Part shown: positions 28,586 to 36,984 of the stretch, one piece after another | Numbering within the stretch: position 1 is the stretch's first letter | Layout: each line of letters begins with the position of its first letter | From: Roseobacter insulae | GTDB lineage: Bacteria > Pseudomonadota > Alphaproteobacteria > Rhodobacterales > Rhodobacteraceae | DNA: 64,000 bases | Assembly: GCF_019375555.1 (NCBI RefSeq) | Contig: NZ_JAHXDN010000001.1 | Location: 221,001-285,000, forward strand | Direction: 5' to 3' | Translations under genes and position numbers: made by a program | The notes under the pieces: model-generated | Told to the model about the DNA's origin: nothing | Database searches by the model: none | What the model saw: the letters and a program-made list of their open reading frames with translations, nothing else

Positions 28586-29779
28586 ATGACAGCGATTGAG
28601 ATCATGAACGGCCGCCCTGAGAGCGGCGGCTATAAGGTGGATGTGTCCCGCGGCGGGCATAACGGGCGGGTATCTTCCGAATGGTTTTCCCGGCCCGACG
28701 ACGAGAAGTACCTCTCGCTCTCGGACCTCTACGCCTCGGTTAAGGGCCGGGCCGAGCGGAGCAAGACGCGGACGGTCGAGAGCGCGGCGATCCGGGTCGA
28801 GGCCCATCGCGACAAACCCGAGAAGCTCGCGCTCGTCCTGCCTGATACCGACGCGCCGGTCGCGCCGACCCATTGGAGCTTCAGCCAGCTCGCCAGCCTC
28901 GTCGGCGCGCCCGCAGCCTATTTGCGCCAGCTCCCGGCGCCGCTCGCCGGCATCAACCTGCAATACGGCCTGACCAATCACCGCGCCGAGCACGTGAAGA
29001 CGATGGAGGTCGCCAACGGTCGCACGGAACTGCGCGCCGTGACTGGCCCGGACTATGGCCGTATCTACGACCATGAGCTCGTCTCCGCCGTACAGCGCAT
29101 TGCAGGCGATGGCGTCGGGGACACACGCTGGAAGGTGCCCGGTGTCCTCGATTGGTCTACGGGCGTTTACAATCCGATGGTCGACGTCACCAAGGACACG
29201 ACCACGCTCTACGCGTCTGATCGCGATGTCTTCCTCTTCCTGGTCGACGATTTGAACCCGATCGAGGCGGGCACGCTACCTGACGGATCGCCCGACCTCT
29301 TCTTCCGGGGATTCTACTGTTGGAACTCGGAGGTGGGCGCGAAGACGCTCGGCATCGCCAGCTTCTATCTCCGCGCCGTCTGCCAGAACCGCAATCTCTG
29401 GGGCGTGGAGGACTTTCAGGAAATCACGATCCGGCATTCCAAATATGCCGCCAATCGCTTCGCGCATGAGGCGGCTCCGGCGCTGGCCAACTTCGCCGAC
29501 TCCTCGCCGCAACCCTTCATTCAAGGCATTCGCTCCGCACGCGAACGGATCGTCGCGCGCAGCGACGAGGACCGCACCGACTTCCTTCGTAAGCGCGGCT
29601 TTTCGAAAGCGGAGACCGGCAAGATCGTCGAGACCGTCCTTGCCGAGGAAGGTCGCCCGCCCGAGACCGTGTTCGACTTCGTCCAGGGCATCACCGCCGT
29701 CGCCCGGTGCAAGCCGCAGCAGGACGCGCGGCTGACCATGGAGACCCGCGCCAAGAAACTGCTGGAGGCGGCCGCCTAG
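28586..29779 (+). CDS. DUF932 protein
   Basis: The 397-residue protein shows the DUF932 layout found in plasmids and integrative elements, with LTNHRAEHVKTMEVANGRTELRA and FLVDDLNPIEAG segments. Family function is unsettled; members are linked to element maintenance and are sometimes compared with SSAP-like recombination factors. It is the first gene of the backbone, preceded by a GGAGAA site and leader hairpin A. Composition is GC-rich, unlike the defence operon on its left. Confidence 0.85.
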   Translation: MTAIEIMNGRPESGGYKVDVSRGGHNGRVSSEWFSRPDDEKYLSLSDLYASVKGRAERSKTRTVESAAIRVEAHRDKPEKLALVLPDTDAPVAPTHWSFSQLASLVGAPAAYLRQLPAPLAGINLQYGLTNHRAEHVKTMEVANGRTELRAVTGPDYGRIYDHELVSAVQRIAGDGVGDTRWKVPGVLDWSTGVYNPMVDVTKDTTTLYASDRDVFLFLVDDLNPIEAGTLPDGSPDLFFRGFYCWNSEVGAKTLGIASFYLRAVCQNRNLWGVEDFQEITIRHSKYAANRFAHEAAPALANFADSSPQPFIQGIRSARERIVARSDEDRTDFLRKRGFSKAETGKIVETVLAEEGRPPETVFDFVQGITAVARCKPQQDARLTMETRAKKLLEAAA

Positions 29780-29861
29780 ACGCCGCCGCTCTGCGCCCAT
29801 CTCGAGAGCCTGTTCCCGGTCCATCGCTTCCTGAGAGGAAGAGGTGGGCCGGGATTTTCGT

Positions 29862-29902
29862 GACGGGTCTGGAGGTCAGAGAGAGTCTCGTGACCGCCCG
29901 TC
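29862..29902 (+). ncRNA. Leader hairpin B upstream of parB
   Basis: The fold is GACGGG / CCCGTC, GGTCA / TGACC and GAGA / TCTC around a 3-nt loop. It matches hairpin A in position, outer stem and flanking GGAGAA, but the inner stem bases differ in a compensated way. It ends 13 nt before the parB start. Confidence 0.6.
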
Positions 29903-29915
29903 GCGGAGAAATCCC

Positions 29916-31964
29916 ATGACTAGACCTAAGAAGATCACCCTCAGCGCCTCGCGCGACATCCCCTTCAACAAGCTGGTGCTCAGCCAGTCCAATGTCCGGA
30001 AGGTCAAGGCCGGTGTCTCGATCGAGGAGCTGGCCGAGGACATCGCTCGGCGCACGCTCCTGTTGTCGATCACGGTTCGGCCCGTCATCGACGACGATGG
30101 CGCGGAAACCGGCATGTTCGAGATCCCGGCCGGCGGTCGCCGCTACCGCGCGCTCGAACTGCTCGTGAAGCAGCGCCGTTTGAACAAGACCGCGCCGGTG
30201 CCCTGCATCGTGCGCACCGAAGGCCTCGCGGAAGAAGACAGCCTCGCGGAGAACATCCAGCGGGCGCCGCTGCATCCGCTCGACCAGTTTCGCGCTTTCC
30301 AGGCGATGCGCGAGAAGGGCAAGTCGGAGGAAGAAATCGCCGCGGCGTTCTTCGTGTCGGTGGGTGTCGTCAAGCAGCGCCTCAAGCTGGCCGCCGTCTC
30401 GGCGACACTGCTGGACGCCTATGCCGAAGAGGAGATGACCCTCGACCAGCTCATGGCCTTCACGGTCAATCCCGACCACGAACGCCAGGAACAGGTCTGG
30501 GACGCGCTCAAGCAGCACTACAACAAGCAACCCTATGAAATCCGCCGCATGCTGACCGAAGGCGCCGTGCGTGCCTCCGACCGCCGCGCGCAGTTCGTGG
30601 GTCTCGACAATTATGTCGAAGCCGGTGGCGAAGTGCTGCGCGATCTCTTCCAGACCGACGATGGCGGCTGGCTTCAGGATGCCGCGCTGCTGGAAACCAT
30701 GGTCAGCGAGAAGCTGAAGGAGGAAACGGAAGCCATCCGCGCCGAAGGCTGGCACTGGATCGAGGTCGGCACCGACTTTCCCTACGGCCACACCTACGAC
30801 CTGCGGCGCATTCGCGGCGAGGCCGAGCCGATGAGCGAGGAGGAAGACGCAACCTACACCGCGCTCAAAGCCGAGTACGACAAGCTCGAAGACGATTATG
30901 CCGAAGCGGATGAACTCCCCGCGGAGGTCGACGAGCGGCTCGGCGAGATCGAGACGGCGATGGAAGCGCTCCAGAACCGTCCGATCCGGTTCGAGGCGGA
31001 GGACTACGCCATCGCGGGCGCCTTCGTCAGCATCGACGGCTCCGGCGGTCTGCGCGTCGAACGCGGCTACGTGCGGCCCGAGGACGAACCGCCAGTCGAA
31101 GCTGAGGACGATCCGGAGGGCACGACCGTCGACCCTGATGCCGACGATGCAACCGTTGACGCATCCGATCCGGTGACGGATCAGGATGAGGAAGACGATG
31201 ACGACGGCACCAAGCCTCTGTCGGACCGCCTCATCTGCGAGCTGACAGTCCATCGCACGATGGCGCTGCGCGATTCGCTCGCGAACGATCCGCAGCTCGC
31301 GATGCTTGCTTGCCTGCATGCGATGGTCTTGCAGCTCTTCTACCATTACGGCCAGGACAGCTGTGTCGAGATCAGCCCGCGCTCCACCCAGTTTGGATCG
31401 CAGGCGCCCAACCTCGGCGAGGCGCAATATGTCCAGTCGATCGATCTCGGGATCGATACCTGGGCGGGCAATCTGCCGAAGCAGCCGGAAGACCTGTGGG
31501 ATGCGCTGACCGAATGGGACAACGACAGTCGCGACGCGCTCTTCGCGCATTGCGTGGCGATGACCGTCAACGCCGTGCAGGAACCGCATCATCGCAAGCC
31601 GCGCCAGATCGCCCATGCCGATATCCTGGCATCGACGCTGGGCCTCGACATGGTGAAGGCGGGCTGGACGCCGACGGCGGACAGCTATCTCGGCCGTGTG
31701 ACCAAGGCGCAGATTCTCGCTGCGGTGCGCGAAGCGAAAGGCGACAAGGGCGCCGACCGGATCGCCGGGTTCAAGAAACCCGACATGGTCGACGCAGCGG
31801 AAGAGCTTCTGGCTGGCTCCGGCTGGCTCCCGCAACCGCTCCGCACGGCTCCACTCGCGGAAGAGCCTGACGAGCCGGAGTTCGAGATCGTCGATGACGG
31901 CGATGTCACGCCGGACGAACCGGCCGTCGAGGACGACGAGGCTGCGCTCCAGGCTGCCGAGTGA
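29916..31964 (+). CDS. ParB/RepB/Spo0J-family nuclease-domain protein
   Basis: From ATG 29916 (682 residues; GGAGAA site) the N-terminal ParB nuclease-like domain has IPAGGRRYRALELL (about 70-83) and AENIQRAPLHPLDQFRAFQ, followed by a helix-turn-helix (EEEIAAAFFVSVGVVKQRLKL). A long acidic stretch (about 385-430) and a C-terminal domain follow. This large ParB form is common on alphaproteobacterial ICEs and probably supports element maintenance or partition after excision. The open frame extends upstream to 29844 but that part covers leader hairpin B. Confidence 0.9.
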   Translation: MTRPKKITLSASRDIPFNKLVLSQSNVRKVKAGVSIEELAEDIARRTLLLSITVRPVIDDDGAETGMFEIPAGGRRYRALELLVKQRRLNKTAPVPCIVRTEGLAEEDSLAENIQRAPLHPLDQFRAFQAMREKGKSEEEIAAAFFVSVGVVKQRLKLAAVSATLLDAYAEEEMTLDQLMAFTVNPDHERQEQVWDALKQHYNKQPYEIRRMLTEGAVRASDRRAQFVGLDNYVEAGGEVLRDLFQTDDGGWLQDAALLETMVSEKLKEETEAIRAEGWHWIEVGTDFPYGHTYDLRRIRGEAEPMSEEEDATYTALKAEYDKLEDDYAEADELPAEVDERLGEIETAMEALQNRPIRFEAEDYAIAGAFVSIDGSGGLRVERGYVRPEDEPPVEAEDDPEGTTVDPDADDATVDASDPVTDQDEEDDDDGTKPLSDRLICELTVHRTMALRDSLANDPQLAMLACLHAMVLQLFYHYGQDSCVEISPRSTQFGSQAPNLGEAQYVQSIDLGIDTWAGNLPKQPEDLWDALTEWDNDSRDALFAHCVAMTVNAVQEPHHRKPRQIAHADILASTLGLDMVKAGWTPTADSYLGRVTKAQILAAVREAKGDKGADRIAGFKKPDMVDAAEELLAGSGWLPQPLRTAPLAEEPDEPEFEIVDDGDVTPDEPAVEDDEAALQAAE

Positions 31965-32119
31965 TCGCAAGAAGACAGGCGTTCGGCGGCGCGTGGCATA
32001 TGGTTCGACGCACCCGATTGGGTGATAATCGAACCGTCGCCGAAGCCGCCTTCGCCCAAATCTTCGAGCAGTTGGTGACCACCAACCGAGGGAGATACTC
32101 CCCCAACTCCCTCACCCTG
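31965..32119 (+). ncRNA. Multi-hairpin structured leader between parB and primase
   Basis: Three successive hairpins are visible. GGTTCGA/TCGAACC with inner CACCC/GGGTG lies at 32002-32035, GTTGGT/ACCAAC at 32071-32086, and GAGGGAG/CTCCCTC at 32088-32113. A rho-independent terminator follows immediately. The dense, regular folding and the terminator just upstream of the primase ribosome-binding site suggest an attenuator or small RNA. No known riboswitch class is recognised. Confidence 0.55.
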
Positions 32120-32150
32120 GGGCCTGTCGGACGCGGCAGGCCCTTTTTTT
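32120..32150 (+). terminator. Rho-independent terminator preceding the primase gene
   Basis: GGGCCTG (32120-32126) pairs with CAGGCCC (32137-32143) followed by seven T residues. Only 22 nt separate its end from the primase ATG, leaving almost no room for a promoter. Transcription of the primase therefore probably depends on read-through. Confidence 0.8.
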
Positions 32151-32172
32151 GTGTATTTTTCAGGAGACCGAC

Positions 32173-33219
32173 ATGGACAGTCCCGCAACGGACCTATCGC
32201 AAAAGCTGAGCCGCGAGGCCGAGGCTGTGTGCCGCCAATACCTCTCCAATGGTCGAAAGCATGGCAATTACTGGGTCGTCGGCGACGTCGACAACACTCC
32301 TGGTCGCAGCCTCTACATCCGTCTCTCCGGGCCGACCCGCGGCAAGGGCGCAGCGGGCAAATGGACCGATGCCGCCACCGGCGAACATGGTGATCTCCTC
32401 GATCTCATTGCGGCCAATCTCAATCTCTCGACGCTTCGCGACACGCTCGAAGAAGCGCGGCGCTTTCTCAGTCTGCCGCGTCCCGAACCATCTGCAAGAC
32501 AGCCGCAGACTCCGGTGGCGCGTGGATCGCCCGAAGCGGCCCGACGCCTTTGGGCGATGGGCCAACCGATCACGGGGACGTTGGCGGAGCGTTATCTCTC
32601 CGCACGCGGTCTGAAAGGCCTTCGAAGTGTGGGCGCACTCCGGTTTCATCCGAACTGCTACTACTGGCGAGAGGACGCGGACGCCAATGACCGGCCCGAC
32701 GCCTGGCCGGCATTACTCGCCAAAGTCACTGACAATACCGGAACATTGACCGGTGTCCATCGGACCTGGCTCGACCCTCAAACGGAGGCAAAGGCTCCGC
32801 TCGATCCCAACCGCAAGTCAATGGGCAATCTGCTCGGTCATGCTGTCAGATTCGGATCACCAACCGACATTCTCGCTGTCGGCGAAGGCCTGGAGACGAT
32901 GCTCTCGTTAAGGCAAGCACTTTCCAGTCTTACGGTTGCCGCAGCGCTTTCCGGCAACCATCTCGCAGCGTTCGATCCGCCCGCAGATCGCCGCCGACTC
33001 TATGTCGCCATCGACAATGACGGGGCCGGTCAGGCGGCTTTCGATGCACTGGTCGAGCGCTTCGCGGACAGCGACCTGCACCTCTTGCCGTTGCGACCCA
33101 TGCTGGATGATTTCAACGGCGATCTCCGGAAATGCGGCATCGACGAGATGCGCAGCCATTTGCGTCCCCAGCTCTCACCGGTCGATGTTCCGACCTTGCT
33201 GGCGGTCGAGACCGGCTGA
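32173..33219 (+). CDS. Toprim-domain primase-like protein
   Basis: From ATG 32173 (348 residues; CAGGAG site) the protein resembles the plasmid/ICE Toprim proteins related to the TraC/DnaG-like group. The N-terminal region includes SLYIRLSGPTRGKGAAGKWT. A Toprim domain follows with AVGEGLETMLS (catalytic Glu) and LYVAIDNDGAGQAAFD (DxD-like acidic patch). It likely primes or restarts DNA synthesis of the excised or transferred strand. It lies behind the terminator-containing leader described above. Confidence 0.85.
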   Translation: MDSPATDLSQKLSREAEAVCRQYLSNGRKHGNYWVVGDVDNTPGRSLYIRLSGPTRGKGAAGKWTDAATGEHGDLLDLIAANLNLSTLRDTLEEARRFLSLPRPEPSARQPQTPVARGSPEAARRLWAMGQPITGTLAERYLSARGLKGLRSVGALRFHPNCYYWREDADANDRPDAWPALLAKVTDNTGTLTGVHRTWLDPQTEAKAPLDPNRKSMGNLLGHAVRFGSPTDILAVGEGLETMLSLRQALSSLTVAAALSGNHLAAFDPPADRRRLYVAIDNDGAGQAAFDALVERFADSDLHLLPLRPMLDDFNGDLRKCGIDEMRSHLRPQLSPVDVPTLLAVETG

Positions 33220-33527
33220 AGTCGAGAACCGGTGTCGTCAGCGGGACAGGCTGAATGAGCCCTCGCCACGGAGCCGCGCCTGACGGCCTTCCCGAGAGGG
33301 GCGAGCCGGAGCGGAACCCGCCCGGTCCGGCAATGGCTGCGGCGACACCGTTTTCCGCCGCCGGGCAAGCCCGGCTTTGCATCGCGATTCAAAACGGCGT
33401 CGCCTCTGCCATCCTCCGCTGACGCTCCGGCCCTTCTGGTGAAGGGTGCAGGCCCGGTTGCGTCCCGCTTTCCGTCGCTCATGAAGGCCGCGCGAGGCGC
33501 GGTCAGCGACAAGGAGGCACAACGCCC
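33220..33527. other. Intergenic region with strong hairpin
   Basis: About 300 nt without a gene between the primase and DUF2493 genes. Its main feature is the nested inverted repeat at 33341-33404. The rest is GC-rich and shows no start signals. Confidence 0.5.
33341..33404. repeat. Nested inverted repeat
   Basis: GGCGACACCGTTTT (33341-33354) faces AAAACGGCGTCGCC (33391-33404) with one mismatch. Inside lies the perfect GCCGGGC-AA-GCCCGGC. The element can form a long two-part hairpin or cruciform. Regulatory RNA, protein-binding site or transfer/replication signal are all possible. Confidence 0.55.
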
Positions 33528-34454
33528 ATGACCCAGCACGAACCCGAGACACGCTCCGCCACAGCCCTCGTCCTCGACGAACTCCAGCTCTTCGGACATC
33601 GCCCCTTCGCCGATGAGCCCGATCCGCGGCCATTGCCAGACGCCAGCATCGTCGAAGGCGCGATCGCCGACATCTTTGATGCACTTGTCGTGGCGCTCGG
33701 CGACACGCGGCTCGAACCCGATCTCGAAGACCTGCTTTGGTCGACCACCAATGTCTTCCACCGCATGGCGACCCGCATCGATCGCAAGCTCGACGATAAC
33801 GAACAGGCGCAGCGACGCGCGCAGCGCAGCCAGGACGGCTCTGAAATCCGCTCGGTCGAACTGGAACGCCTCATCGCTGAAGGGCTGACGCTCACCGAAC
33901 AGCGCAATGCCTGTGAGGGCATGCGCGATCTCGCTGCCGAGCATTTCGAAGCACATCTCGGCCAGACCTGGCATCCGCGCTCGGGCAGCCACGTCAATCG
34001 CAAGCACATGACCGCCGCGATGATCGACAGCCGCGACTATCTCAATGCCAAACGCAAGACGGAGCTCGAACCGCTGCTACCCACCGGCACCAAGATCGCC
34101 TTCACCGGCGGGCAGGACGCGGATGACACTGGCGCCATCTGGGCCGCCCTCGACAAGGTGCGCGCCAAGCATGACGACATGGTGCTGCTGCATGGCGGAT
34201 CGCCCAAGGGTGCCGAGCGCATCGCCGCCTGCTGGGCCGATAATCGCAAATGCCAGCAGATCGTCTTCAAGCCGGACTGGAGCCGCCACGGCAAGGCTGC
34301 GCCGTTCAAGCGCAACGATCTACTCCTGGAGACGCTGCCGATCGGTCTGATCGTGTTCCCAGGCTCCGGCATCACCGACAATCTCGCCGACAAGGCCAAG
34401 GTTCTCGGCATCCCGCTCTACGATTTCCGCGCAGCGAAAGGCAGGTCGTCATGA
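33528..34454 (+). CDS. DUF2493 (SLOG-superfamily) protein
   Basis: The 308-residue protein has an N-terminal helical region and a C-terminal DUF2493 domain (about 185-300) with KIAFTGGQDADD, VLLHGGSPKGAERIA and GIPLYDF. These are Rossmann-like SLOG motifs (GG.D and GxxxGxE-type) that bind nucleotide-like ligands. Members are standard in alphaproteobacterial ICEs near the primase and ParB genes. The role is unknown. Start ATG 33528 follows AAGGAGGCACAACGCCC. Confidence 0.85.
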   Translation: MTQHEPETRSATALVLDELQLFGHRPFADEPDPRPLPDASIVEGAIADIFDALVVALGDTRLEPDLEDLLWSTTNVFHRMATRIDRKLDDNEQAQRRAQRSQDGSEIRSVELERLIAEGLTLTEQRNACEGMRDLAAEHFEAHLGQTWHPRSGSHVNRKHMTAAMIDSRDYLNAKRKTELEPLLPTGTKIAFTGGQDADDTGAIWAALDKVRAKHDDMVLLHGGSPKGAERIAACWADNRKCQQIVFKPDWSRHGKAAPFKRNDLLLETLPIGLIVFPGSGITDNLADKAKVLGIPLYDFRAAKGRSS

Positions 34455-34578
34455 CCCGTGATGCGCATATCACATCGCGATGCGCGCGACGGGAATATTC
34501 CGTGAACACCGCAGATATGCTATGCTTCACCGGTGCCGTGGCGGTGGTGGAGGCGCAGCCCCTGAGAGGAGACCGCCC

Positions 34579-35049
34579 ATGTTCGTATCCGCATTTCTAA
34601 GTGTTATCGGCCTCGGTTTTCTCGTCTGGGTGCTGTTCACACTGGCCGTCTACGCGCTGCCCGCCTTCGTCGGCGTAAGCATCGGCATGTATGTCTATGA
34701 CACCGAAGCGGGCGTGATCGCGGCATTGGTCGCTGGCATGTTTGGGGCCGTTTTCACTTATCTCGTTGGCCAGATCATCTTCGCCAAGGTTCAGTCCGTC
34801 CCCATCCGCCTCGCCATCGGCGCGCTCTTTGCCGCCCCGGCGGGCGTTGCGAGCTTCTCGGCGATCAAGGGACTGTCGCAGATCGGCGGCGCTTCCGAAG
34901 GCTGGACGCTCGCCTTCGCGATCATCGGCGGGATCGTCACCGCAGGCACCGCTTGGGTACGGATCGCAAGCCTCGCCGGTCCGATAGGTGATGACGATGC
35001 GCAGCACACAGGCCCTATGCAGGCGAGCCCGTTCGCGAAAGATCGCTGA
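34579..35049 (+). CDS. Membrane protein of unknown function
   Basis: From ATG 34579 (156 residues; AGAGGAGACCGCCC site) there are four hydrophobic segments (about 4-25, 38-62, 78-98 and 112-130) and a short polar tail. No family is recognised with confidence. It lies in the ICE accessory/maintenance segment 124 nt after the DUF2493 gene. An entry-exclusion or envelope role is conceivable but unsupported. Confidence 0.65.
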   Translation: MFVSAFLSVIGLGFLVWVLFTLAVYALPAFVGVSIGMYVYDTEAGVIAALVAGMFGAVFTYLVGQIIFAKVQSVPIRLAIGALFAAPAGVASFSAIKGLSQIGGASEGWTLAFAIIGGIVTAGTAWVRIASLAGPIGDDDAQHTGPMQASPFAKDR

Positions 35050-35615
35050 AAGCTTGCCGCCTCCGAAGAAATGTCGGCATGCAACGGTGCATGTCAGCCG
35101 AGTGAAGCTCGGACAGGAGTGTTCGGCTTAGCGCGTCCGATCTCGTTCAAGAGCCTCGACTGAGCATCGAACATATTAGACACCGCCGAACTCGGCGGGT
35201 GGAAGCATTCTCGCATTGCTGGGAGTGCTAGGCGATGAACCACTCTGCGCCCTTCTGCACGCTAGAGCCTGTCTTTCTTCGATCGGCATTGCCGGTGGAT
35301 TGCCCGGTCCGACGGTGGCGGTCATTTATCGTCCCATGCCCTCGTCACCCGCGTCCGTCACGGCCTCTCAATGGGCTGATCTGACCGGGATCGGCTGACG
35401 CCTCGACCGCCTCAGCCGCAACGCCGGGGCCGGACTTTCTTCCCTTGGGCTTCGCCCATTCCTCGCGAATGACCCGCTGGGTCCAAGAAAGTCCGGCCCC
35501 GGCGTCCTCCGCTACGCTGCGGGCCACAGGGGCTGCGTCGGCGGTCGTCCCGGTCCTGACGATCGCCATCGAGACTGCGACGGGCGCGGGATCGAAAACC
35601 AATAGGAGAAATAAC
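35050..35615. other. Intergenic region with several palindromes
   Basis: No gene is supported. It holds CATGCA-ACGG-TGCATG near 35090, a GC-rich hairpin around GCCGA-AC-TCGGC near 35190, and the 21-bp perfect inverted repeat at 35421-35505. It is the 5' region of the DUF736 gene. Confidence 0.5.
35421..35505. repeat. 21-bp perfect inverted repeat with 43-nt loop
   Basis: The arm at 35421-35441 begins ACGCCGGGGCCGGA and is exactly complementary to 35485-35505. The loop contains a second small hairpin (GGGC-TTC-GCCC). It is about 110 nt upstream of the DUF736 start. Such a long exact repeat is under selection or recent; a regulatory RNA hairpin, recombination site or transfer signal are possible. 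Confidence 0.7.
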
Positions 35616-35951
35616 ATGGCTACCATCGGAACCTTCAAGAAGACCGGCAACGAGTACATCGGAGAAATCGTCACCCTCAACGTGCAGGCGCAGAACGTCC
35701 GCATCGTCCCCGAGGACAGCACCTCTGGCGAAAACGCTCCCTCTCACCGGGTCTTCGTTGGCCGCGCTGAGATTGGCGCCGCCTGGTCCAAGCGCTCGAA
35801 CGAGGATCGCGACTATCTGAGCCTCAAGCTGGACGATCCGAGCTTCACCCAGCCGATCTACGCGAACCTCTTCGATGACACCGTCGTTGAAGGCGGCGAG
35901 GAAACCTTCAGCCTCATCTGGTCTCGGGCACGCCGTAAGAACGGCGACTGA
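35616..35951 (+). CDS. DUF736 protein
   Basis: The 111-residue protein begins MATIGTFKKTGNEYIGEIVT and contains APSHRVFVGRAEIGAAWSKR and DYLSLKLDDPSF, the DUF736 signature. Family members are abundant on alphaproteobacterial plasmids and ICEs; function is unknown. The AATAGGAGAAATAAC leader gives a strong ribosome-binding site, suggesting high expression. A GC hairpin follows the stop. Confidence 0.9.
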   Translation: MATIGTFKKTGNEYIGEIVTLNVQAQNVRIVPEDSTSGENAPSHRVFVGRAEIGAAWSKRSNEDRDYLSLKLDDPSFTQPIYANLFDDTVVEGGEETFSLIWSRARRKNGD

Positions 35952-35963
35952 GCACCGCGACAC

Positions 35964-35993
35964 CAGCCCCGCCCGGGAGACTGGGCGGGGCTG
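35964..35993 (+). terminator. GC-rich stem-loop after DUF736
   Basis: CAGCCCCGCCC and GGGCGGGGCTG form a perfect 11-bp stem with an 8-nt loop just after the stop. There is no T tract, so it is a weak terminator or an mRNA-stabilising hairpin. Confidence 0.5.
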
Positions 35994-36094
35994 CATTGCT
36001 GGTAGAGGCCGGCGACCGCTCGGGCCCAAACCCACCAACATAACGCGAGATGGTGAAGGTCGGCTTTGAACAAGTCTCGTGATAAGCTCATCGC

Positions 36095-36508
36095 ATGACC
36101 GACAAGAAGAAGCCCACACATTCGTCGAGCACAAATCCGTACATCCCCAAGGGTGACGGTGACGAAGCCGTGTAGGCCTACATCTCCGCGATGCCCGGCT
36201 GGAAAAGTACCCTTGGCAAGCAGATCGACACAATCGTCGAGAACGCCTTCCCAAAGGTGCGCAAGCAGGTGCGATGGAACACGCCGTTTTACGGCAAGGA
36301 CGACGGCTGGTTTCTGGCGATATACTGCTACAAGAACTACGTGCAGATCACCTTCATGACCGGATCTTCTCTCGATCCGGTGCCCCCCAAAGCATCTAAA
36401 GTAGAAGGCACTCGGTATCTGGACATTCACGAAGATTACGTACTCGACGAGGAGCAACTTGCAGACTGGGTTCGACAAGCCCTGACGCTTCCAGGTCAGC
36501 AGCTTTAG
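36095..36508 (+). pseudogene. DUF1801 protein gene interrupted by an in-frame amber codon
   Basis: The frame from ATG 36095 encodes a DUF1801-like protein of 137 codons, but codon 27 (36173-36175) is TAG where the family has Gln (DEAV*AYISAMPGWK). The rest is intact: VRWNTPFYGKDDGWFLAIYC, QITFMTGSSLDPVPPKAS and RYLDIHEDY. A single C-to-T change explains it. Translation could restart at ATG 36191, giving a protein lacking the first helix. Decay is the simplest view. Confidence 0.7.
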
Positions 36509-36572
36509 GGCGGTTATTCAAATCAACAGGAGGAACGGCAGCAATGTCCCGCGTTGCCGCCAATTCAGCAGT

Positions 36573-36809
36573 TCATCTATCAACGACGTTTTGGTTTTTG
36601 CCTCGGTTTTCCAACAACGCAGACGGCTCAACGTCCAGTGCCTGCGCGACATGCCAAAGCGTCACGATCGTGACGTTCTGCTGACCGCGCTCCATCGCGC
36701 TGACATGCGCGCGATCAATGCCCATTTTTACCGCAAGCGCGGCTTGGCTCATGTTTGCTTGAGTCCGGTAATGCTTGAGATTGTTACCAAATGTGTGACG
36801 GATATCCAT
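36573..36809 (-). CDS. XRE-family regulator, QseC-like
   Basis: The 78-residue protein is a compact XRE helix-turn-helix (about 10-65; MSQAALAVKMGIDRAHVSAME). It is divergent from a small DUF2285 gene, with a large palindrome between them. This is the arrangement described for qseC/qseM of ICEMlSymR7A, where QseC controls the antiactivator QseM. The assignment rests on size, divergence and neighbours. Confidence 0.78.
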   Translation of the reverse strand: MDIRHTFGNNLKHYRTQANMSQAALAVKMGIDRAHVSAMERGQQNVTIVTLWHVAQALDVEPSALLENRGKNQNVVDR

Positions 36810-36827
36810 CCGTCGACAAAGGCCTAT

Positions 36828-36860
36828 CGCGTATTTTAGTGCGACGCGCTATAATACGCG
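36828..36860. promoter_or_regulatory. 33-bp palindromic operator between the XRE and DUF2285 genes
   Basis: CGCGTATTtTAGtGCG (36828-36843) is mirrored by CGCgCTAtAATACGCG (36845-36860) with two mismatched pairs about a central A. It lies 19 nt before the divergent XRE start and about 125 nt before the DUF2285 start. It fits a QseC-type dimer pair and would control both promoters. Confidence 0.65.
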
Positions 36861-36984
36861 GAACGGCAGGCGTCGGTGTGAACCGACAGCGGGAAAACGA
36901 CCGTTCAACTGTCGGATGGTTGCCAGCATAGGCTACAATAAGGCACTAACCAGTGACACGGGCACGCGCTTGAGGGGGAAAGAA

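Noticed and set aside
29691..31970. 759-codon minus-strand open frame opposite parB
   Set aside because: It is a GC-driven antisense shadow of the ParB gene with no ribosome-binding site and no family pattern.
35090..35110. CATGCA-ACGG-TGCATG as a TraR/LuxR box
   Set aside because: It shares palindromy but not the known tra-box consensus, and no LuxR-type gene is in view.
36095..36508. DUF1801 gene as a pyrrolysine/selenoprotein-like recoding case
   Set aside because: The position is an ordinary Gln in the family, so a simple C-to-T mutation is sufficient.
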